A stretch of DNA of 64,000 nucleotides from Pseudomonas vanderleydeniana (GCF_014268755.2 NZ_CP077093.1:2468001-2532000); one strand, 5' to 3'. Counted from the stretch's first letter, positions 17,778-27,493 are shown. Notes: a model not told the origin generated them from the sequence alone. Numbers and translations are program-made.

Positions 17778-18147
17778 CTGTTGCCAATATCTGCGCTTGA
17801 TCTGGGGCGCGCGGACACGCCAGCGATCGGGTGAGAAATTCCTGTGCCCGCTGGATGTTGCCTGTCAATGTCCGAATATGTCGCAGCGTCGCAAGAACGC
17901 GTGCCGACCCTCTCGTTAAGCTTCGCAACGGATAGTTTTTCCCCGGCCCCGACCCGCAAAACCGGGCGGTGGCCGTGGAAGAGGCTACTCTTCGAACGTG
18001 GATGTGACCCCTGGGTCGCGATCAGCATCATCAACCTGTCACTGCGCACTGCCCAAGCTACACCTGCCCAGTGATGAAGGTCCCCTTTTTTGGGGAAAAC
18101 TCGCGACGCTTCTCTCTATATAACAAAGCCCAAGCGGAGTACCACAG
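17778..18147 (+). other. Gap between the glycan cluster and gdhB
   Basis: 370 bases without a convincing gene. Short ORFs are not supported by composition or ribosome sites. GGTCCCCTTTTTTGGGGA near 18082 is a CCCC/GGGG hairpin around a T-tract and could be a leader hairpin or a relic terminator. The gdhB leader (TCTCTCTATATAACAAAGCC, 18110-18130) contains a TATAAC-like -10 element. The boundary of the inserted cluster should lie in this stretch. Confidence 0.4.
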
Positions 18148-21100
18148 ATGGCGTTCTTCACCGCAGCCAGCAAGGCCGACTTCCAGCATCAACTGAAAGC
18201 GGCACTGGCGCAGCACATCAGCGAGCAGGCACTGCCACAAGTGGCGCTGTTTGCTGAACAGTTCTTCGGCATCATTTCCCTGGACGAACTGACCCAGCGT
18301 CGACTCTCCGACCTCGCCGGCTGTACCCTGTCAGCCTGGCGCCTGCTGGAGCGCTTCGACCACGCCCAGCCGCAAGTGCGGGTCTACAACCCGGACTATG
18401 AACGCCATGGCTGGCAATCGACCCATACCGCAGTGGAAGTCCTGCACCACGACCTGCCATTCCTGGTGGACTCGGTGCGCACCGAACTCAACCGCCGTGG
18501 CTACAGCATCCACACCCTGCAGACCACCGTGCTCAGCGTGCGCCGCGGCAGCAAGGGCGAGCTGCTGGAAATCCTGCCAAAAGGCACCCAGGGCGAAGGG
18601 ATTCTCAACGAATCGCTGATGTACCTGGAAATCGACCGTTGCGCCAACGCCGCCGAACTGAACGTGCTGTCCAAGGAACTGGAACAGGTGCTGGCGGAGG
18701 TGCGGGTCGCGGTTGCCGACTTCGAACCGATGAAGGCCAAGGTCCAGGAGCTGATCCAGGGCATCGACAACAGCCAGTTCACCATCGCCGCCGACGAGAA
18801 GGCCGAGATCAAGAGCTTCCTCGAATGGCTGGTGAACAACCACTTCACTTTCCTCGGTTATGAAGAGTTCGTGGTCCAGGGCGACCAGGACGGCGGTCAC
18901 ATCGAGTATGACCAGAACTCCTTCCTCGGCCTGACCAAGCTGCTGCGCGCCGGCCTCACCGCCGATGACCTGCGCATCGAGGACTACGCCGTCGCCTACC
19001 TGGCCGAACCGACCCCGCTGTCGTTCGCCAAGGCCGCGCACCCGAGCCGCGTACATCGCCCGGCTTACCCGGACTTCGTTTCCGTGCGGGTGATCGACGC
19101 CGATGGCAAGGTGGTCAAGGAATGCCGCTTCCTCGGTCTCTACACCTCCTCGGTATACGGTGAGAGCGTGCGGGTGATTCCGTACATCCGCCGCAAGGTC
19201 GAGGAAATCGAGCGCCGCTCCGGCTTCCAGTCCAAGGCCCACCTGGGCAAGGAGCTGGCCCAGGTGCTCGAGGTGCTGCCGCGTGATGACCTGTTCCAGA
19301 CTCCGGTCGACGAGCTGTTCAGCACCGTGATGTCGATCGTGCAGATCCAGGAACGCAACAAGATCCGCGTGTTCCTGCGCAAGGACCCGTACGGGCGCTT
19401 CTGCTACTGCCTGGCCTATGTGCCGCGTGACATCTACTCCACCGAAGTCCGCCAGAAGATCCAGCAGGTCCTGATGGATCGCCTGAAGGCCAGCGACTGC
19501 GAGTTCTGGACCTTCTTCTCCGAATCCGTGCTGGCCCGTGTGCAACTGATCCTGCGGGTCGACCCGAAGAACCGCCTGGATATCGACCCGGTGCTGCTGG
19601 AGAAGGAAGTGATCCAGGCCTGCCGCAGCTGGCAGGACGATTACGCCAGCCTGGTGGTCGAGAGCTTCGGCGAAGCCCACGGCACCAACGTGCTGACCGA
19701 CTTCCCGAAAGGTTTCCCGGCCGGCTATCGCGAGCGTTTCGCCGCGCATTCGGCGGTGGTCGACATGCAGCACCTGCTGAGCCTGACCGAAGCCAATCCG
19801 CTGGTCATGAGCTTCTACCAGCCGCTGGGCCAGGTGTCCGGCCAGCGCGAGCTGCACTGCAAGCTCTACCACGCCGACAACCCGCTGGCACTGTCCGACG
19901 TGCTGCCGATCCTGGAAAACCTCGGCCTGCGCGTGCTGGGCGAGTTCCCGTACCGCCTGCGCCACACCAGCGGCCGCGAGTTCTGGATCCATGACTTCGC
20001 CTTCACCGCCGCCGAAGGCCTGGACCTGGACATCCAGCAGCTTAACGACACCCTGCAGGACGCCTTCGTCCACATCGTCCGTGGCGATGCCGAGAACGAT
20101 GCGTTCAACCGCCTGGTGCTGACTGCCGGCCTGCCATGGCGCGACGTGGCGCTGCTGCGTGCCTACGCCCGCTACCTCAAGCAGATCCGCCTGGGCTTCG
20201 ACCTCGGCTACATCGCCAGCACCCTGAACAACCACACCGATATCGCCCGCGAGCTGACCCGGCTGTTCAAGACCCGCTTCTACCTGGCCCGCAAGCTCAG
20301 CGCCGAAGACCTCGACGACAAGCAGCAGCGCCTGGAGCAGGCGATCCTGACCGCCCTGGACGACGTTCAGGTACTGAACGAAGACCGCATCCTGCGTCGC
20401 TACCTCGACCTGATCAAGGCGACCCTGCGGACCAACTTCTACCAGACCGACGCCAACGGCCAGAACAAGTCGTACTTCAGCTTCAAGTTCAACCCGCACG
20501 CGATTCCCGAGCTGCCCAAGCCGGTGCCGAAATTCGAGATCTTCGTCTATTCGCCACGGGTCGAGGGTGTGCACCTGCGCTTCGGCAACGTCGCCCGTGG
20601 CGGCCTGCGCTGGTCGGACCGCGAGGAAGACTTCCGTACCGAAGTCCTGGGCCTGGTAAAAGCCCAGCAGGTGAAGAACTCGGTGATCGTACCGGTGGGC
20701 GCCAAGGGTGGCTTCCTGCCGCGTCGCCTGCCGCTGGGCGGCAGCCGTGACGAGATCGCGGCCGAAGGCATCGCCTGCTACCGCATCTTCATCTCCGGCC
20801 TGCTGGACATCACCGACAACCTCAAGGATGGCGCGCTGGTGCCACCGGCCAACGTCGTGCGCCATGACGACGATGACCCGTACCTGGTGGTCGCCGCCGA
20901 CAAGGGCACCGCGACCTTCTCCGACATCGCCAACGGCATCGCCATCGACTACGGCTTCTGGCTCGGCGACGCCTTCGCCTCCGGTGGCTCGGCCGGCTAC
21001 GACCACAAGAAGATGGGCATCACCGCCAAGGGCGCGTGGGTGGGCGTACAGCGCCACTTCCGCGAGCGTGGCATCAATGTCCAGGAAGACAGCGTGACCG

Positions 21101-23007
21101 TGGTCGGCATCGGCGACATGGCCGGTGACGTGTTCGGCAACGGCCTGCTGATGTCCGACAAGCTCAAGCTGGTCGCGGCGTTCAACCACCTGCACATCTT
21201 CATCGACCCGAACCCGGAACCGGCGTCCAGCTTCGCCGAGCGCAAGCGCCTGTTCGACCTGCCGCGTTCGGCCTGGTCGGACTACGACACCAGCATCATG
21301 TCCGAGGGTGGCGGTATCTTCTCGCGCAGCGCGAAGAGCATCACCATCTCGCCGCAGATGAAGGAGCGCTTCGACATCAGCGCCGACAAGCTGACCCCGA
21401 CCGAGCTGCTCAACGCCTTGCTCAAGGCGCCGGTGGACCTGTTGTGGAACGGCGGTATCGGTACCTACGTCAAGGCCAGCACCGAAAGCCACGCCGACGT
21501 CGGCGACAAGGCCAACGACGCCCTGCGCGTCAACGGCAACGAACTGCGCTGCAAGGTGGTGGGCGAGGGCGGCAACCTGGGCATGACCCAGCTTGGTCGT
21601 GTCGAGTTCGGCCTCAATGGCGGTGGTTCCAACACCGACTTCATCGACAACGCCGGTGGCGTGGACTGCTCCGACCACGAAGTGAATATCAAGATCCTGC
21701 TCAACGAAGTGGTGCAGGCTGGCGATATGACCGAGAAGCAGCGCAACCAGTTGCTGGGCAGCATGACCGACGAAGTCGGCGGCCTGGTCTTGGGCAACAA
21801 CTACAAGCAGACCCAGGCCCTGTCCCTGGCGGCCCGGCGTGCCTACGACCGGATTGCCGAGTACAAGCGCCTGATGAGCGACCTGGAAGGCCGTGGCAAG
21901 CTGGACCGTGCCATCGAGTTCCTGCCGTCGGAAGAACAGATGGCCGAGCGCGTCGCCGCCGGCCAGGGCTTGACCCGCGCCGAGCTGTCGGTACTGATCT
22001 CCTACAGCAAGATCGACCTCAAGGCCGCGTTGCTCGACTCCAAGGTGCCGGATGACGACTACCTGACCCGCGACATGGAAACCGCGTTCCCACCGATGCT
22101 GGTGAGCAAGTTCGCCGATGCCATGCGCCGTCACCGCCTGAAGCGCGAAATCGTCAGCACCCAGATCGCCAACGACCTGGTCAACCACATGGGCATCACC
22201 TTCGTGCAGCGCCTGAAGGAGTCCACCGGCATGAGCCCGGCGAACGTCGCCGGTGCCTACGTGATCGTGCGGGACATCTTCCACCTGCCGCACTGGTTCC
22301 GTCAGATCGAGGCCCTGGACTACAAGGTCTCGGCCGAGACCCAGTTGGAGCTGATGGACGAGCTGATGCGCCTGGGCCGTCGCGCCACGCGCTGGTTCCT
22401 GCGCAGCCGGCGCAACGAGCAGGATGCTGCCCGTGACGTCGCGCACTTCGGTCCGCACCTGGCGGCGTTGGGCCTCAAGCTCGACGAACTGCTGGAAGGC
22501 CCGACCCGCGAGCTCTGGCAGACCCGCTACCAGGCCTACGTCAAGGCCGGAGTACCGGAACTGCTGGCGCGCATGGTGGCTGGTACCACGCACCTGTACA
22601 CCCTGTTGCCGATCATCGAGGCTGCCGACGTGACCGGTCACGACGCCGCCGAAGTGGCCAAGGCCTACTTCGCGGTGGGCAGTGCCCTGGACCTGACCTG
22701 GTACTCCCAGCAGATCAGCGACCTGCGCGTGGCCAACAACTGGCAGGCCCAGGCCCGCGAGGCGTTCCGCGACGACGTCGACTGGCAGCAGCGTGCGATC
22801 ACCATCTCGGTGCTCAAGCTGGCCGATGCCCCGCAGGACATGGAGGCCCGCGTGGCCCTGTGGCTGGAGCAGAACGCGAGCATGGCCGATCGCTGGCGTG
22901 CGATGCTGGTGGAAATCCGTGCCGCCAGTGGCACCGACTACGCCATGTACGCGGTGGCCAACCGTGAGCTGATGGACCTGGCCCTGAGTGGCCAGACAGG
23001 GCTGTAA
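18148..23007 (+). CDS. gdhB: NAD-specific glutamate dehydrogenase, 180-kDa class
   Basis: Catalyses NAD-dependent oxidative deamination of glutamate to 2-oxoglutarate and ammonia. At 1619 residues it is the full length of the GDH-180 class (about 1620 in P. aeruginosa). Order: a long N-terminal regulatory region with ACT-like parts, then the catalytic core near residues 800-1200. The core includes RFGNVARGGLRWSDREEDF, the catalytic lysine region VPVGAKGGFLPRR, and the dinucleotide-binding VVGIGDMAGDVFGNG. A C-terminal helical region follows. ATG 18148 is preceded by GCGGAG. A strong terminator follows 23 bases after the stop, so it is monocistronic. Confidence 0.98.
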   Translation: MAFFTAASKADFQHQLKAALAQHISEQALPQVALFAEQFFGIISLDELTQRRLSDLAGCTLSAWRLLERFDHAQPQVRVYNPDYERHGWQSTHTAVEVLHHDLPFLVDSVRTELNRRGYSIHTLQTTVLSVRRGSKGELLEILPKGTQGEGILNESLMYLEIDRCANAAELNVLSKELEQVLAEVRVAVADFEPMKAKVQELIQGIDNSQFTIAADEKAEIKSFLEWLVNNHFTFLGYEEFVVQGDQDGGHIEYDQNSFLGLTKLLRAGLTADDLRIEDYAVAYLAEPTPLSFAKAAHPSRVHRPAYPDFVSVRVIDADGKVVKECRFLGLYTSSVYGESVRVIPYIRRKVEEIERRSGFQSKAHLGKELAQVLEVLPRDDLFQTPVDELFSTVMSIVQIQERNKIRVFLRKDPYGRFCYCLAYVPRDIYSTEVRQKIQQVLMDRLKASDCEFWTFFSESVLARVQLILRVDPKNRLDIDPVLLEKEVIQACRSWQDDYASLVVESFGEAHGTNVLTDFPKGFPAGYRERFAAHSAVVDMQHLLSLTEANPLVMSFYQPLGQVSGQRELHCKLYHADNPLALSDVLPILENLGLRVLGEFPYRLRHTSGREFWIHDFAFTAAEGLDLDIQQLNDTLQDAFVHIVRGDAENDAFNRLVLTAGLPWRDVALLRAYARYLKQIRLGFDLGYIASTLNNHTDIARELTRLFKTRFYLARKLSAEDLDDKQQRLEQAILTALDDVQVLNEDRILRRYLDLIKATLRTNFYQTDANGQNKSYFSFKFNPHAIPELPKPVPKFEIFVYSPRVEGVHLRFGNVARGGLRWSDREEDFRTEVLGLVKAQQVKNSVIVPVGAKGGFLPRRLPLGGSRDEIAAEGIACYRIFISGLLDITDNLKDGALVPPANVVRHDDDDPYLVVAADKGTATFSDIANGIAIDYGFWLGDAFASGGSAGYDHKKMGITAKGAWVGVQRHFRERGINVQEDSVTVVGIGDMAGDVFGNGLLMSDKLKLVAAFNHLHIFIDPNPEPASSFAERKRLFDLPRSAWSDYDTSIMSEGGGIFSRSAKSITISPQMKERFDISADKLTPTELLNALLKAPVDLLWNGGIGTYVKASTESHADVGDKANDALRVNGNELRCKVVGEGGNLGMTQLGRVEFGLNGGGSNTDFIDNAGGVDCSDHEVNIKILLNEVVQAGDMTEKQRNQLLGSMTDEVGGLVLGNNYKQTQALSLAARRAYDRIAEYKRLMSDLEGRGKLDRAIEFLPSEEQMAERVAAGQGLTRAELSVLISYSKIDLKAALLDSKVPDDDYLTRDMETAFPPMLVSKFADAMRRHRLKREIVSTQIANDLVNHMGITFVQRLKESTGMSPANVAGAYVIVRDIFHLPHWFRQIEALDYKVSAETQLELMDELMRLGRRATRWFLRSRRNEQDAARDVAHFGPHLAALGLKLDELLEGPTRELWQTRYQAYVKAGVPELLARMVAGTTHLYTLLPIIEAADVTGHDAAEVAKAYFAVGSALDLTWYSQQISDLRVANNWQAQAREAFRDDVDWQQRAITISVLKLADAPQDMEARVALWLEQNASMADRWRAMLVEIRAASGTDYAMYAVANRELMDLALSGQTGL

Positions 23008-23030
23008 TAGCCTGAAATGAGCTGTAACTA

Positions 23031-23065
23031 AAAAGCCCCGGTTCGTGAGAGCCGGGGCTTTTTTT
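23031..23065 (+). terminator. Rho-independent terminator of gdhB
   Basis: AGCCCCGG, a short loop and CCGGGGCT form a GC-rich hairpin, followed by seven T. The arm is preceded by AAAA, so it may also terminate the convergent DUF4404 transcript from the other strand. Confidence 0.9.
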
Positions 23066-23083
23066 CGGGTTCGATTCGGGGCT

Positions 23084-23347
23084 TCAGATACCGATGTCGC
23101 CCAGGGTCCGCACGATATTGCGCAGGGTACCGGCAATCGTCGGGTGTTCAAGTTCGAAACGTTCGACCGCCAGGTTCACCCCGTCGGCCAGATTGTTGTC
23201 CTGGGTAGCGCTTTCCAGCTGCAACTGCAGCTCGATCTGCTGCATCAGGTCCTGCAGGTGGGCGCGCTCGGCCTCGGACAGCGGCGGGTTCTGTTCAAGT
23301 TGCTCGCGCAGGGTGTTGAGTTGTTCTTGCAGTTCGCGGGCAGGCAT
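23084..23347 (-). CDS. DUF4404 family protein
   Basis: 87 residues, fully helical and acidic, with a heptad-like pattern in the first two thirds (ELQEQLNTLREQLEQNPPLS, then HLQDLMQQIELQLQLESA). A conserved end follows: LERFELEHPTIAGTLRNI-type sequence. This matches the DUF4404 family, which is common in Pseudomonas and of unknown role. It is convergent with gdhB and shares its terminator region. Confidence 0.85.
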   Translation of the reverse strand: MPARELQEQLNTLREQLEQNPPLSEAERAHLQDLMQQIELQLQLESATQDNNLADGVNLAVERFELEHPTIAGTLRNIVRTLGDIGI

Positions 23348-23469
23348 GGTGGTTTCCTTCTATGGAGAGTCACTGGCATAGACCTTGTCGCGACAAGAAA
23401 GGTCGGTGCCTGACTTTCAGAGTAATCCACCGTGGCGATTCGTGCCTGATCCCGGTCAAGATCGACGCG

Positions 23470-24078
23470 TCAGGGTTTCTCGCCCTTGAGACGGCGTTGG
23501 GCGATGTCGGCGAGGCAGGTGGACAGCTCGCCCAGGTGGTCGATGACCGAATGCACGCCGAGGCTGAACAGCTCGACGGTGGCCTTGCCGCGCTTGCGTT
23601 CGCGTTCCTGGCGGCTCAACGCCTGCCATTCCACCGGCGCCAGGCCGCACAGTGGGCCGCAGGAGGCCAGGCCGATGGTCCAGAGCCCGGCATTGAGCCC
23701 CGATTGCAGAAGGCGGGGTTCGCCACTGACCAGCACGCAACCTTCCAGTTGTGGCACGCCCAGTTCCATCAGTGCCTGCCAGCAGGCGTTCGGTGATGGC
23801 CAGTGGGTGTCGTTGGCGACACCGGCCGGTTTCACCCAGTCTGGCAGCGTTGCGGCGAGTGGCTGGCTGATCTCGTGGGGCAGCTCATCCATCCAGGCGC
23901 AGGGGATGCCGAGTTGTTGCAGATCCTGCAACACTTCCAGTGCGCCAGGGGTGGCATGGCTGTGCTCATCCGGACGCTGGCCGTGCCGGACGCGTGCCCC
24001 GAAGTCCACCAGGCAGCCAGTCAGGCCGAAGAGCAGGGCGGTGGGCGTGGGCAATGGTGCGGCGGCGGTGAGTGGCAT
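23470..24078 (-). CDS. HAD-superfamily-like protein lacking the catalytic nucleophile
   Basis: 202 residues, resembling phosphonoacetaldehyde hydrolase-like HAD proteins: TALLFGLTGCLVDFGAR aligns with the usual FDxxGTxxDFG block. The nucleophilic Asp and the general acid are replaced (FGLTG), so phosphohydrolase chemistry by the standard route is unlikely. The later parts are conserved (HATPGALEVLQDLQQLGIP, LVSGEPRLLQSGLNAGLWTI). It may bind a ligand or protein instead. Divergent from mlaA, with about 200 bases between. Confidence 0.75.
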   Translation of the reverse strand: MPLTAAAPLPTPTALLFGLTGCLVDFGARVRHGQRPDEHSHATPGALEVLQDLQQLGIPCAWMDELPHEISQPLAATLPDWVKPAGVANDTHWPSPNACWQALMELGVPQLEGCVLVSGEPRLLQSGLNAGLWTIGLASCGPLCGLAPVEWQALSRQERERKRGKATVELFSLGVHSVIDHLGELSTCLADIAQRRLKGEKP

Positions 24079-24275
24079 GGCAGCGTCCTTGAAATGACTT
24101 CGCAGGATAAGGCGTTGCCATGACAGTAGGATGACGTGCAGCTGTCAGCATCACTTGTAATTCTTTGTAGGACTTGTCTGGGTCATAGTGCCTAAATGCG
24201 GGTATCCGCTTTATACTGACCCCAATTATCAGGGCATGGCGCCCGTATCCCGTTTCATTCAAGGAGTTTCTTTTT

Positions 24276-24962
24276 ATGCGCTGGATCGATCGTCTAGCTC
24301 AAGTGTCTTTGTGTGCCAGCATGGTGCTGGCGCCATTTGCCGCGCAGGCGGCGGACGAAGATCCGTGGGAAAGCGTCAACCGTCCAATCTTCAAGTTCAA
24401 CGACACGCTGGACACCTATGCCCTGAAACCCTTGGCTCAAGGCTACCAGACGGTGACCCCGCAGTTCCTGGAAGACGGCATTCACAACATCTTCCGCAAC
24501 TTCGGCGACGTCGGTAACCTGGTCAACGACATCCTGCAATTCAAGCCCCAGGCGGCCGGTGTCGACACCGCACGCCTGTTGTTCAACACCACCCTGGGCC
24601 TCGGTGGCTTCTTCGATGTCGGCACCAAAATGGGGCTGCAGCGCAACGACGAAGACTTCGGCCAGACGCTCGGCCATTGGGGCGTGAATAGCGGCCCGTA
24701 CGTGGTCATCCCGTTCTTCGGCCCGAGCACCCTGCGTGATGCGCCGTCCAAGCTGGTCGACAGCTATACCGTGCCTTACCGCTACATGCACGACGTGCCG
24801 GCGCGCAACATCACCTTCGGCCTGAACCTGATCGACACCCGTGCCAGCCTGCTGTCGAGCGAGAAGCTGATCAGCGGCGACAAGTACATCTTCATCCGCA
24901 ACGCCTACCTGCAGAACCGCGAGTTCAAGGTGAAGGACGGCAAGGTCGTCGACGACTTCTAG
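24276..24962 (+). CDS. mlaA: MlaA (VacJ) outer-membrane lipid-asymmetry protein, apparently not lipidated
   Basis: 228 residues. MlaA removes misplaced phospholipids from the outer leaflet of the outer membrane for return by the Mla system. The family core is clear: DPWESVNRPIFKFNDTLD, the GxxDxGT helix region (LGLGGFFDVGTKMGL) and GPYVVIPFFGPSTLRD. Unlike E. coli MlaA, the signal peptide ends APFAAQAADED with no lipobox cysteine, so it should be cleaved by signal peptidase I. ATG 24276 follows AAGGAG with normal spacing. A TATACT element at 24212-24217 is a possible -10. A terminator follows directly. Confidence 0.95.
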   Translation: MRWIDRLAQVSLCASMVLAPFAAQAADEDPWESVNRPIFKFNDTLDTYALKPLAQGYQTVTPQFLEDGIHNIFRNFGDVGNLVNDILQFKPQAAGVDTARLLFNTTLGLGGFFDVGTKMGLQRNDEDFGQTLGHWGVNSGPYVVIPFFGPSTLRDAPSKLVDSYTVPYRYMHDVPARNITFGLNLIDTRASLLSSEKLISGDKYIFIRNAYLQNREFKVKDGKVVDDF

Positions 24963-24980
24963 TCTTCGGCCCGGCAAACG

Positions 24981-25008
24981 AAAAGGCGACTCCCAGAGTC
25001 GCCTTTTT
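24981..25008 (+). terminator. Rho-independent terminator of mlaA
   Basis: AAAAGGCGACT, a short CCCAG loop, then AGTCGCCTTTTT. The stem is perfect over eight pairs and flanked by A and T tracts, so it could work in both directions. Confidence 0.88.
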
Positions 25009-25120
25009 CATGCCCGCCTGAAAACACCGTGTGCCGTGGACGACGGTTGCTGGTGTGGGAGACGGCCGGGCGGCGCTCCGCTGGCTGGCGATCCGCCGCA
25101 GGCGGCCATCCTTCGCGATC

Positions 25121-25417
25121 TCAGCTCATCTTGAGAATATGCAACCCCAGCCGCTGCCCGCCATCCTGATCTCTGACCCACACCACTTCCGTCTCCGCTT
25201 CCAGTCCCTTCAACGACGGATGATCGGACTCGATCCGCACCAGCAACGTATCGCCAGCCTTGAACGCCCGTGGCGCGGCCACCTGCATGCCACTGCTGGA
25301 AAGGTCCACGCACACCGCCGAAATCTCCAGCCCGGCATGGATCAGCGTCACGTCGGCATCGACGCGCATCCGGATGTAATCACGCTTTTCAGTGTAGTCA
25401 CGATCGGTTTGGCTCAT
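25121..25417 (-). CDS. PilZ-domain protein
   Basis: 98 residues, essentially a single PilZ domain. The c-di-GMP-binding elements are present: an Arg-rich N-terminus (EKRDYIRMRVD) and the DLSSSGMQV motif of the D/NxSxxG type. It is probably a cytoplasmic c-di-GMP receptor; the output is unknown. It lies divergent from rssB with a 274-base gap (25418-25691) in which I see no gene. In that gap, GGGCCCCGGGCCC near 25641 is a GC palindrome of unknown meaning. Confidence 0.9.
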   Translation of the reverse strand: MSQTDRDYTEKRDYIRMRVDADVTLIHAGLEISAVCVDLSSSGMQVAAPRAFKAGDTLLVRIESDHPSLKGLEAETEVVWVRDQDGGQRLGLHILKMS

Positions 25418-25691
25418 CGACTCTGTCCTTCGATTCTGTTGTGGTTTTCACACTTCTTATAACTCCCGGTGATTTGAGGTGTAAAGACCTCAAGCGACCA
25501 TCGGCATGAGCTTGAAACGCCCGGCGGATGGGAGTACCGTCTGCGCCTTAGAAGGGCACCTCTGATACCGATGCACCGGACCTGATCGTTCGGTCGCTCG
25601 AACCGGAGAGGCTAGAAAGCGAATCCAGTAGTACGAGCGGGCCCCGGGCCCTGCTGTCTACGCCAACCTAATTCTGGCGCCGTTTGCCCAC

Positions 25692-26873
25692 ATGCAGAAA
25701 ACCAGTGCCACGCTGCTGATAATAGATGACGACGAAGTAGTGCGCGCAAGCCTTGCAGCCTACTTGGAAGACAGCGGATTCAGCGTCCTGCAAGCCAGCA
25801 ACGGCCTGCAGGGACTTCAGGTATTCGAGCAAGCAAGGCCTGACCTCGTTATCTGTGACCTGCGCATGCCCCAGATGGGCGGCCTGGAACTGATCCGCCA
25901 GGTTTCCGACCTGGCGCCGCAGACCCCGGTGATCGTGGTTTCGGGCGCTGGTGTCATGAACGATGCCGTCGAGGCCCTGCGCCTGGGCGCAGCGGACTAC
26001 CTGATCAAGCCTCTCGAAGACCTCGCCGTGCTGGAGCACTCGGTGCGCCGGGCCCTGGATCGTGCGCGGCTGTTGCTGGAAAACCAGCGCTACCGCGAGA
26101 AGCTCGAAGCCGCCAATCGCGAGCTCGAGGCCAGCCTGCACCTGCTGCAGGAAGACCAGAATGCCGGGCGCCAGGTGCAGATGAACATGCTGCCGGTCAG
26201 CCCGTGGAGCATCGACGACTTCCACTTTGCCCATCAGATCATCCCGTCCCTGTACCTGTCCGGCGATTTCGTCGACTACTTCCGGGTCGATGAGCGGCGG
26301 GTGGCTTTCTACCTGGCGGATGTCTCCGGCCACGGTGCCTCATCGGCGTTCGTCACCGTGCTGCTGAAGTTCATGACCACCCGACTGCTGTTCGAGTCCA
26401 AGCGCAACGGCACCCTGCCGGAGTTCAAGCCTTCCCAGGTGCTGGGCCATATCAACCGCGGGTTGATCAACTGCAAGCTGGGCAAGCACGTGACCATGGT
26501 CGGTGGTGTGATCGACGAGGAAACCGGACTGTTGACCTACAGCATCGGTGGCCATCTACCGCTGCCGGTGCTCTACACCCCGGACAGCGTGCGTTACCTG
26601 GAAGGGCGTGGTCTTCCGGTCGGCCTGTTCAACGAGGCGACCTACGAGGACCATATTCTGGAACTGCCTCCGACATTCAGTCTTACACTTATGTCTGATG
26701 GCATTCTGGACCTTTTGCAACAAGATACACTCAAAGAGAAAGAGGCTGCCTTGCCTGAGTTGGTAAGAACAGCCGGTGGCAGCCTGGATGGCTTGCGCCA
26801 GGTTTTTGGATTGGCCACGCTAGGGGAGATGCCGGATGATATCGCCCTGTTAGTGTTGAGCAGGAACCTTTGA
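25692..26873 (+). CDS. rssB: RssB-type response regulator with phosphatase-like domain
   Basis: 393 residues. Receiver domain at 1-120 with acidic pocket Asp12-Asp14, phosphoacceptor Asp56 in VICDLRMPQMGG, and Lys near 107. A helical linker (about 130-160) leads to a SpoIIE/PP2C-type domain with metal motifs SGDFVDYF, LADVSGHGASSAF and MSDGILD. In enteric bacteria RssB delivers RpoS to ClpXP; the Pseudomonas form has a PP2C-like output and a STAS partner gene, as here. Stop and next start overlap (TGATG). The start has no strong ribosome site, so it is provisional. Confidence 0.9.
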   Translation: MQKTSATLLIIDDDEVVRASLAAYLEDSGFSVLQASNGLQGLQVFEQARPDLVICDLRMPQMGGLELIRQVSDLAPQTPVIVVSGAGVMNDAVEALRLGAADYLIKPLEDLAVLEHSVRRALDRARLLLENQRYREKLEAANRELEASLHLLQEDQNAGRQVQMNMLPVSPWSIDDFHFAHQIIPSLYLSGDFVDYFRVDERRVAFYLADVSGHGASSAFVTVLLKFMTTRLLFESKRNGTLPEFKPSQVLGHINRGLINCKLGKHVTMVGGVIDEETGLLTYSIGGHLPLPVLYTPDSVRYLEGRGLPVGLFNEATYEDHILELPPTFSLTLMSDGILDLLQQDTLKEKEAALPELVRTAGGSLDGLRQVFGLATLGEMPDDIALLVLSRNL

Positions 26874-27355
26874 TGAGTACCGGTAGAATCCAATTCGCCG
26901 AGCAGGATGGCACCTTCGTTCTGAAGTTCGTGGGTGAAGTGCGCCTGACCCTCTGTTCAGCGTTGGATGCCACGATCGAGAAGATCTTCACAGCGCTGAA
27001 CTTTACTGCGATCGTGATCGACCTGACCGAAACCCGCAGCATCGACAGCACGACCCTGGGCCTGTTGGCCAAGCTGTCGATCCTGTCGCGGCAGAAGGTC
27101 GGCCTGTTGCCGACCGTAGTGACCGTCCATGACGACATTACCCGCCTGCTGCAGTCCATGGGCTTCGACCAGGTGTTCAACATCGTCAACCGCCCGATTC
27201 CGTGCCCGGAATGCCTGACCGACCTGCCATCGCAGGACCAGTCGGAAGAAGTGGTGCGGGTCAAGGTGCTGGAAGCGCACAAGATCCTGATGGGCTTGAA
27301 CGACTCCAACCGCGAAGCGTTTCACGACTTGGTGAACGCGCTGGAGCGCAGTTGA
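26873..27355 (+). CDS. rssC: STAS-domain anti-sigma antagonist paired with RssB
   Basis: 160 residues. An N-terminal STAS domain includes the phosphorylatable segment IDSTTLGLLAKL (Ser59 or Thr60). A C-terminal part with CPECL and a helical tail is not part of the minimal domain. RssB is the likely phosphatase for this serine, a partner-switch arrangement inferred from the pairing. ATG 26873 shares its A with the rssB stop; an in-frame TTG two bases before it is unlikely to be used. A terminator follows. Confidence 0.9.
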   Translation: MSTGRIQFAEQDGTFVLKFVGEVRLTLCSALDATIEKIFTALNFTAIVIDLTETRSIDSTTLGLLAKLSILSRQKVGLLPTVVTVHDDITRLLQSMGFDQVFNIVNRPIPCPECLTDLPSQDQSEEVVRVKVLEAHKILMGLNDSNREAFHDLVNALERS

Positions 27356-27377
27356 GCCACTGACGCCTCAAGGCGTA

Positions 27378-27416
27378 CAAAAAAGGGCGACATCCTCACG
27401 GATGCCGCCCTTTTTG
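27378..27416 (+). terminator. Rho-independent terminator of rssBC
   Basis: GGGCGACATCC and GGATGCCGCCC flank a TCAC loop (one mismatch), preceded by six A and followed by five T. Confidence 0.88.
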
Positions 27417-27468
27417 CGCTGGCCCGGTCAAAGGCCAGTGTGCAATGTCCGGTGGCGCGAGCTTTTCA

Positions 27469-27493
27469 GTGGGAGCCGGCTTGCTGGCGATGA
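27469..27493. repeat. REP-type half element
   Basis: GTGGGAGCCGGCTTGCTGGC at 27469-27488 matches the common Pseudomonas 'gtgggagcgggcttgctcgcga' repeat at most positions. It lies in the convergent gap between rssC and dusA. It is followed by a short tandem of CGATGAA units. Confidence 0.5.

Noticed and set aside
18331..23151. A 1606-codon open frame antisense to almost all of gdhB
   Set aside because: Composition is that of a shadow (His/Val/Gln-rich, no domains); high GC at third positions of gdhB leaves its antisense frame open.
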